Part shown: one piece after another, positions 38,999 through 42,286 of the stretch
Layout of the letters: each line of letters starts with the position of its first letter
Position numbering within the stretch: position 1 is the first letter of the stretch
The notes under the pieces: model-generated
The model's database searches: none
What the model saw: only the letters and a program-made list of their open reading frames with translations
Told to the model about the DNA's origin: nothing
Origin: Lachnospiraceae bacterium
GTDB taxonomy: Bacteria > Bacillota > Clostridia > Lachnospirales > Lachnospiraceae
DNA length: 42,286 bases
Reading direction: 5' to 3'
Assembly: GCA_021199495.1 (NCBI GenBank)
Contig: JAJQHY010000050.1
Coordinates: 1-42,286, forward strand
Made by a program: the position numbers and the translations under genes

Positions 38999-41971
38999 AT
39001 GAAGAAAACCATGTCAAAACGTACGTCCATCCCTTGCTTGGTACTCATTGCCATCCTGGTGATAGCATTGATCGTGGGCAATTTCTATGCCCTGAAGTAT
39101 GCCCCCATCATTACTACTTACCTGGGGCAAACCAGCTACACGGTGAAGGAAGGAGACGCAACGGAGGACACAGAGTACTTCGAGTATTTGTTCAGCAGCG
39201 AGGACGAGCGTCTTCAGGCGGATGCCGCCGCTGCTACTGAGGCCTCTGGCGAGGGTACTGTCCTGCTGAAGAACGAGGACAACGCTTTGCCCATGACTGG
39301 CAGCGAAAGCGTGACGCTATTTGGTGTGGCCTCTGCAGACATTTTGTATGGCGGTGGCGGCTCCGGCGCAGTAGACACGACCACAGCGCCAACATTGAAA
39401 ACTGCACTGGAAGCCTCCGGTTTCACAGTCAATGAGGTTATGTGGGACTTCTACACAACCGGTGCGGCAGCGGACATCCGCATGGATGTAGCAGATATTG
39501 CTGGGACTGGTCGATATGTTATCCATGAGGCCAGCACCGATTTGCTTACTGACACCGAAACGGACAGCTTTGCGGAGTATGGCGATGCAGCTATCGTCGT
39601 TTTTGCTCGGTCCGGTAGTGAGAGTTCCGACGTACCAGTGGCCTACGATGAGAGCTATCTGGAAACGATGGACATTGAGGGATATTACGGCACCGTCCAC
39701 TCCGAGGGGCTGGACTCTGAGGAGGACCTTGGCCGGAGTTATCTGGAACTGACCAAAAACGAAGAAGACTTACTTTCCTATGTCAGCAGCCAGTTTGACA
39801 AGGTGATCGTTATCATCAACTCAGGCAACGCTATGGAATTGTCTTTCCTGGATGAAGAGGCCTATGGTGTGGATGCCTGCCTGTGGATCGGCAATCCCGG
39901 TCAGGATGGTCTGTACGCTCTGGGCGAGATACTCAATGGCAGCATCAATCCGTCCGGCCATCTGGTAGATACCTATGCCTATGACTCCACCGGGGCTCCC
40001 GCCGTTCAGAACTTCGGCAACGCTGTCATGACCAATGCAGAGACGGAGTGGTACAGCACATATGTGGTTTACCAGGAGGGCATCTATGTTGGCTACAAGT
40101 ACTACGAGACTCGTTATGAGGACGTGGTCATGGGCCAGGGCAATGCAGACGCCTCCGTGGGTGTCACAGCTGAGGGCAACGATACCTGGGTGTATGCTGA
40201 CGAGGTGCAGTTCCCCTTTGGCTATGGCCTGAGCTACACTACCTTCACTCAGGAGCTGGTCAGCTCCTCCTATGAGGATGGACTGTTCACTTTTGAGGTG
40301 GCAGTCACCAATACCGGCGACGTTGCAGGCAAGGACGTGGTTCAGCTCTATCTCCAATCCCCCTATACCGACTACGACAAGACAGCCGGTGTAGAGAAGG
40401 CCTCCGTACAGCTGGTGGGCTTTGGCAAGACCGACACGATCCAGCCTGGTGAGACGGCCACCCTGACCATCACCGTGGAGGAGGAAGAGCTGAAAGCGTA
40501 CGACTCCACTGCCAATAATGGTGAGGGTACCTATATTCTGGAGGCTGGCGATTATTACTTTACCGCAGCCACCGATGCGCATAACGCAGTAAACAATATT
40601 TTGGCTGCCAAGGGCTATACTGATCTGGATGGTGAATATAGTGCTGCCAACGCAGTGAGCTTCGCAGTGGAGTCCACTGAGACCTATTCTGTTTCCACAG
40701 ATACCGGCTATGCCATTACAAACCAGTTTACTGATGCCGATATACAGACCTATGATGAAAGCTTTACCTACTTGACTCGCAGCGATTGGGAAGGCACTTA
40801 CCCTCAGACCTACCAGGTAGTAGCCACTGATGAGATGATTGCTGCGCTGGCGATCGCCGAGGGAACAGACGATCCCGATGCGGAGATGCCTACTACTGGT
40901 GCCTCCAACGGTCTGACCCTGGCTATGATGCGTGAGGTAGATGCGGACGATCCTCTGTGGGATGACCTTCTGGATCAGCTCACAGCAGAGGAGATGTACA
41001 ACCTGGTTCGGGTCGGCGGCTATCAGACTCAGGCGGTCAATTCCGTCAGTGCGCCCGCTACTGTCTGTGTAGATGGCCCTGCCTATGTGGGTAACGCAGG
41101 CACTACCGGCGTCAACGTGGTGGAGTCCACCTATGCCTGGTGCTCTGAGGTAGTGCTGGCTTCCACCTGGAATGTGGAAATCCTGGAGACCATGGGCACA
41201 CTGATTGGACAGGACTGCTTGGCCCAGGGCGAGCTGAACTTTGTAGGCTGGTACGCTCCCTCTATGAACATCCACCGCACCGCATTCTCCGGGCGGAACT
41301 TTGAGTATTACTCCGAAGATGGTTTCCTCTCTGGTCAGATGGGTGCCGCTACCGTTCGAGGTGCGACTTCTCAGGGCGTTATCTGCTTCATTAAGCATTT
41401 CGCCCTGAATGACCAGGAGACCAACCGGACGACCATCAACACCTTTGCCAATGAGCAGTCTATCCGTGAAATCTACCTCAAGCCCTTTGAAACCAGCATC
41501 ACCGATGGCGGCGCACTGGGCGTTATGGCCAGCATGAACCGGGTGGGCCTGACCTGGAGCGGTGACCACTATGGGCTGATGACCGAAGTGCTCCGAAACG
41601 AGTGGGGCTTTGACGGCGTCCTCATCACTGACCAGGCGACCTACCCTGAAGCGTTCCCCGCTCTGGCTATCCGGGGTGGGCTGGAAGGCGGTGTTGACCT
41701 CTGGCTGAACTCTGGTACTGATAACTGGCTGATCGATGGCTATGAGAGCAACGCCACTGTCATGTCTCAGCTCCGCACTGCTTCCAAGCACATCCTGTAC
41801 GCTGTCTCTCGGAGTGCTGCCATGAACGGTATCTCTTCCTCTGCCACGGTGGAACAGACGCTGCCCCTGTGGGAATACTGGCTGATCGCCCTGGATGTAG
41901 TCGTGGGCGTGGCAGCTCTGGCAGGTGTGATTGTCCTGGTGAGAAAGACCCAGTGGAAAAAACCTGAATAA
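38999..41971 (+). CDS. GH3 glycosidase, domain-permuted, anchored at both ends
   Basis: 990 residues; AAAAGGAG precedes ATG 38999. TM segments lie at ~10-32 and ~955-980. The order is reversed from common GH3: the alpha/beta sandwich first (GEGTVLLKNEDNALPM, GGGGSGAV, ~78-350), then FPFGYGLSYTTF and a fibronectin III-like domain (~405-500), then the TIM barrel (~640-930) with GRNFEYYSEDGFLSGQMGAA, KHFALNDQETNR and VLITDQAT, whose Asp near 876 should be the nucleophile. Likely a beta-glucosidase-type enzyme on the outer membrane face; the exact sugar is unknown. Reversed-domain GH3s are known from Ruminococcus and Butyrivibrio. Confidence 0.9.
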   Translation: MKKTMSKRTSIPCLVLIAILVIALIVGNFYALKYAPIITTYLGQTSYTVKEGDATEDTEYFEYLFSSEDERLQADAAAATEASGEGTVLLKNEDNALPMTGSESVTLFGVASADILYGGGGSGAVDTTTAPTLKTALEASGFTVNEVMWDFYTTGAAADIRMDVADIAGTGRYVIHEASTDLLTDTETDSFAEYGDAAIVVFARSGSESSDVPVAYDESYLETMDIEGYYGTVHSEGLDSEEDLGRSYLELTKNEEDLLSYVSSQFDKVIVIINSGNAMELSFLDEEAYGVDACLWIGNPGQDGLYALGEILNGSINPSGHLVDTYAYDSTGAPAVQNFGNAVMTNAETEWYSTYVVYQEGIYVGYKYYETRYEDVVMGQGNADASVGVTAEGNDTWVYADEVQFPFGYGLSYTTFTQELVSSSYEDGLFTFEVAVTNTGDVAGKDVVQLYLQSPYTDYDKTAGVEKASVQLVGFGKTDTIQPGETATLTITVEEEELKAYDSTANNGEGTYILEAGDYYFTAATDAHNAVNNILAAKGYTDLDGEYSAANAVSFAVESTETYSVSTDTGYAITNQFTDADIQTYDESFTYLTRSDWEGTYPQTYQVVATDEMIAALAIAEGTDDPDAEMPTTGASNGLTLAMMREVDADDPLWDDLLDQLTAEEMYNLVRVGGYQTQAVNSVSAPATVCVDGPAYVGNAGTTGVNVVESTYAWCSEVVLASTWNVEILETMGTLIGQDCLAQGELNFVGWYAPSMNIHRTAFSGRNFEYYSEDGFLSGQMGAATVRGATSQGVICFIKHFALNDQETNRTTINTFANEQSIREIYLKPFETSITDGGALGVMASMNRVGLTWSGDHYGLMTEVLRNEWGFDGVLITDQATYPEAFPALAIRGGLEGGVDLWLNSGTDNWLIDGYESNATVMSQLRTASKHILYAVSRSAAMNGISSSATVEQTLPLWEYWLIALDVVVGVAALAGVIVLVRKTQWKKPE

Positions 41972-42032
41972 GTCTGTCCAAGCTGTCTCCGCTCCCTAAG
42001 CAACCAAGAGGCTGACTAAGACAGGTAAAATG

Positions 42033-42082
42033 CCCCAAGCTGTTCCTTCCATTTCTTTTGGGTGGAATGGCTTGGGGTTATT
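42033..42082 (+). terminator. terminator-like hairpin after GH3
   Basis: CCCCAAGC (42033-42040) pairs with GCTTGGGG (42070-42077), with inner pairing of CCATT and AATGG segments, followed by TTATTAC. Confidence 0.65.
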
Positions 42083-42153
42083 ACTTCGGCATAGTTTAAT
42101 TCTGTACATAAACAGCATAATGATTTCCCTTTGGAGGGAATTGCACAAAATCA

Positions 42154-42182
42154 TTGACACTTATGATGAATTATCATACAAT
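42154..42182 (+). promoter_or_regulatory. consensus promoter reading out of the window
   Basis: TTGACA (42154-42159), 17 bp, TACAAT (42177-42182). The transcribed start region enters the 47-bp tandem repeat, and no ORF begins before the window ends. Confidence 0.7.
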
Positions 42183-42202
42183 GTGCTAGAAAGTACTTTG
42201 TG

Positions 42203-42286
42203 TCGCCGCCGAGCTAAATTGTCCCAAAACGGACGGCATAAGATGTCCGTCGCCGCCGGGTGCCAGTGTCCCAAAACAGACGGCGT
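42203..42286. repeat. 47-bp tandem repeat, cut by the window edge
   Basis: TCGCCGCCG at 42203 and 42250 and TGTCCCAAAAC(G/A)GACGGC at 42220-42237 and 42267-42284 give a period of 47 bp with partly variable intervals. The array continues beyond the window. Confidence 0.65.

Noticed and set aside
39821-41791. 656-codon open frame on the minus strand
   Set aside because: It lies entirely antisense to the GH3 gene in its codon-shadow frame, lacks a ribosome site and shows no domain motif.
42203-42286. CRISPR array
   Set aside because: Conserved blocks alternate with short intervals at a 47-bp period; there are only two copies, the conserved part is split, and no cas genes are present.

Overview
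The window looks like a chromosome segment of an anaerobic gut Firmicute (class Clostridia, probably Oscillospirales/Lachnospirales-like). The basis is strong AGGAGG ribosome sites, prophage proteins of clostridial type, an AgrC/AgrA-like GHKL/LytTR pair and a membrane-anchored GH3 glycosidase. No rRNA, tRNA or housekeeping gene is present to fix the taxonomy, so this is inference.

Layout. (1) 1-2,740: small accessory genes of a siphovirus prophage (gamma-glutamylcyclotransferase fold, DUF4314, zinc-ribbon/HTH protein, several small unknowns). (2) 2,769-4,837: P27-type small terminase and large terminase. (3) 4,838-7,440: an accessory island inserted between terL and portal, with a Fic protein behind a repeated-operator promoter, a small gene with a shared leader, a decayed ORF and a Phd/RelE toxin-antitoxin pair. 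(4) 7,448-22,325: HK97-type morphogenesis operon in canonical order: portal, ClpP-like protease, capsid, connector, head closure, gp10-like, tail terminator, tail tube, tail chaperone with a -1 frameshift, tape measure, Dit, Tal/fibre, small fibre-associated genes including a free-standing S74-like chaperone. (5) 22,329-24,847: membrane proteins, an opposite-strand XRE/zinc-ribbon regulator with nested palindromes, holin, NlpC/P60-SH3 endolysin. (6) 25,033-26,719: a 27-residue ORF with its own promoter and an NYN-domain protein, in the position where lysogenic-conversion genes sit. (7) 27,076-29,724: two adjacent serine recombinases of different size.

(8) 29,771-36,478 is a second mobile-element module. 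Two XRE regulators with related operator sequences bracket a tightly overlapping leftward operon: an unusual 618-residue serine recombinase without the usual zinc ribbon, two stand-alone proteins that appear to be paralogues of the recombinase's own C-terminal domain, a ParB-like protein, a DGQH-motif ParB/DndB-like protein, a RelB/DinJ-like antitoxin and an unrecognised 169-residue partner. This is the best candidate here for an undescribed system.

(9) 36,765-42,286 looks like host sequence: LytTR response regulator and GHKL sensor kinase, then a domain-permuted GH3 glycosidase anchored at both ends. Its promoter is preceded by paired direct repeats that could be the response-regulator site. 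The window ends in a promoter followed by a 47-bp tandem repeat that runs off the edge.

The structural genes work as one rightward late operon with many stop/start overlaps. The accessory genes have their own promoters and terminators. The left prophage boundary lies outside the window and no attachment site could be defined.
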